This document shows, one piece after another, positions 14,323 to 15,211 of a stretch of DNA of 15,211 bases. The stretch's first letter is position 1. Each line of letters starts with the position of its first letter. Below the pieces are notes generated by a model, which was given only the letters and a program-made list of their open reading frames with translations, ran no database searches and was not told the origin of the DNA. This DNA is from Chryseosolibacter sp966080355 (GTDB taxonomy: Bacteria; Bacteroidota; Bacteroidia; Cytophagales; Cyclobacteriaceae): the NCBI GenBank assembly GCA_966080355.1, contig CBHROW010000106.1, positions 1 through 15,211 on the forward strand, read 5' to 3'. The position numbers and the translations under genes are program-made.

Positions 14323-15211
14323 GAATCACTGGCGTCTCAGCCTCATACTACCATTGTGTCTTATCGTGTTTGCAGCGGCTGGGCAGGCGCAGGAAGCATT
14401 CACTATAGAAGATGTGATCCTTCGCGCAAAAGCGCAATCACCTTTCTCAAAACAAGCGGAAACACGAAAAGAAAATCGCTACTGGAGCTACCGGACATAC
14501 AAGGCGCAGTTCAATCCGCAACTCGTGTTGCAGGGAACTCTTCCGAGCTATTCAAAGTCAGTGAATCCCGTACTTCAGCCCGATGGTACCTATCGCTACA
14601 TTCCGGTAGAACAGACTTTCAACAACGTGAGCCTTGGGTTGATCCAGCCACTTTTTTTGACGGGCGCAACGATCTCCGCTAACACAGGATTGAATTATTT
14701 TAAAGACTACAGCAATGCGAACGGTGAGAATGCAGGTGAACAGTGGAGCGGTTCTGTCATGAACATCGGCCTACAACAACCTTTATTTGCATTCAACCGG
14801 CTGAAATGGGAACGCAAAATTCAGCCGTTGATGTTTGAAGAATCGAAACGGGAGTACGTTGAGCAGATGGAATTGATCTCGCAGCAGACCGCAGAACGAT
14901 TTTTCAATGTGCTGCAGGAACAGATCAATCTGCAGATTGCGCAATTCAACCTCGCCAATAACGACACCATCTATAAAATTGAACAAGGCCGATACAACAT
15001 CGGCACAACTTCCCAGGACAAGCTATTGCAGGTTGAACTTCAATTGTTGCGCTCCCGCCAGGCTACTGCACAAGCAAACCTGAATCTACAAACTGCGAGG
15101 CTTGCCCTTCGCACATACCTCGGCCTTCGCGATACCGATGCTTTTCCCTCTTTAATTATGCCTGAAACGGTGCCGCTGTTTGACGTTACCATCGATGAAG
15201 CGATCGAATTT
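14315..15211 (+). CDS. TolC-family outer-membrane efflux protein (partial, 3' end beyond the window)
   Basis: The frame opens at an ATG inside the end of the permease gene (8-bp overlap) and runs 299 codons without a stop to the right edge. A signal peptide (MNKNHWRLSLILPLCLIVFA, ending AGQA before QEAF) is followed by FTIEDVILRAKAQSP, the usual opening helix of TolC-like proteins. Two outer-membrane beta regions are suggested by NNVSLGLIQPLFLTGATISA and MNIGLQQPLFAFNRLKWERK. Between and after them are long helices such as TAERFFNVLQEQINLQIAQF and TSQDKLLQVELQLLRSRQAT. The start of the second structural repeat is reached at the edge (TIDEAIEF), as expected for the internal duplication of the family. 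About 150 residues are probably missing. With the two genes before it, it completes a three-part export channel. Confidence 0.9.
   Translation, partial: MNKNHWRLSLILPLCLIVFAAAGQAQEAFTIEDVILRAKAQSPFSKQAETRKENRYWSYRTYKAQFNPQLVLQGTLPSYSKSVNPVLQPDGTYRYIPVEQTFNNVSLGLIQPLFLTGATISANTGLNYFKDYSNANGENAGEQWSGSVMNIGLQQPLFAFNRLKWERKIQPLMFEESKREYVEQMELISQQTAERFFNVLQEQINLQIAQFNLANNDTIYKIEQGRYNIGTTSQDKLLQVELQLLRSRQATAQANLNLQTARLALRTYLGLRDTDAFPSLIMPETVPLFDVTIDEAIEF

Overview
The window looks like a chromosomal stretch of a Bacteroidota bacterium, most likely of the Cytophagales or a related order. The reasons are the many signal peptides ending in -AQ, the near absence of Shine-Dalgarno sequences before starts, a GH16 lipoprotein, a DUF3857/transglutaminase-like exported protein, short ECF sigma factors each overlapping a single-pass membrane protein, and a MacAB-TolC-like export operon. 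No rRNA, tRNA, CRISPR array, insertion sequence or phage gene is visible. The genus cannot be fixed from the sequence alone.

Layout. A minus-strand metallophosphoesterase runs off the left edge (1-391). Divergent from it is a 654-residue exported DUF3857/transglutaminase-like protein (490-2454), followed by a 200-residue membrane-anchored coiled-coil protein (2571-3173). This converges on a GH16 glucanase-like lipoprotein (3250-4059, minus), with a perfect 15-bp dyad between them.

Module A (4263-7454): an ECF sigma factor, a single-pass membrane protein with HEAT-like repeats outside the membrane (probable anti-sigma or signal partner), two related secreted proteins built from NG-turn beta repeats (DUF4097-like), and a strong intrinsic terminator. 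A minus-strand zinc-ribbon methyltransferase (7625-8395) and a 339-bp gene-free stretch with GC-rich heptad-like repeats follow.

Module B (8735-11485): a second ECF sigma factor, a membrane protein with a coiled-coil exterior, an exported 391-residue protein of unknown function, and another strong intrinsic terminator. The window ends in an export operon: membrane fusion protein (11582-12946), MacB/FtsX-type permease (12952-14322) and a TolC-family outer-membrane protein cut by the right edge (14315-15211). No ATPase for this transporter lies in the window.

Working view (inference): nearly every product acts at or outside the inner membrane. The two sigma modules share one architecture, with translationally coupled sigma and membrane partner, then exported effectors, then a terminator. 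They may be two parallel envelope-sensing circuits in which the usual anti-sigma exterior is replaced by HEAT repeats in one and a coiled coil in the other. This is the least described part of the window.
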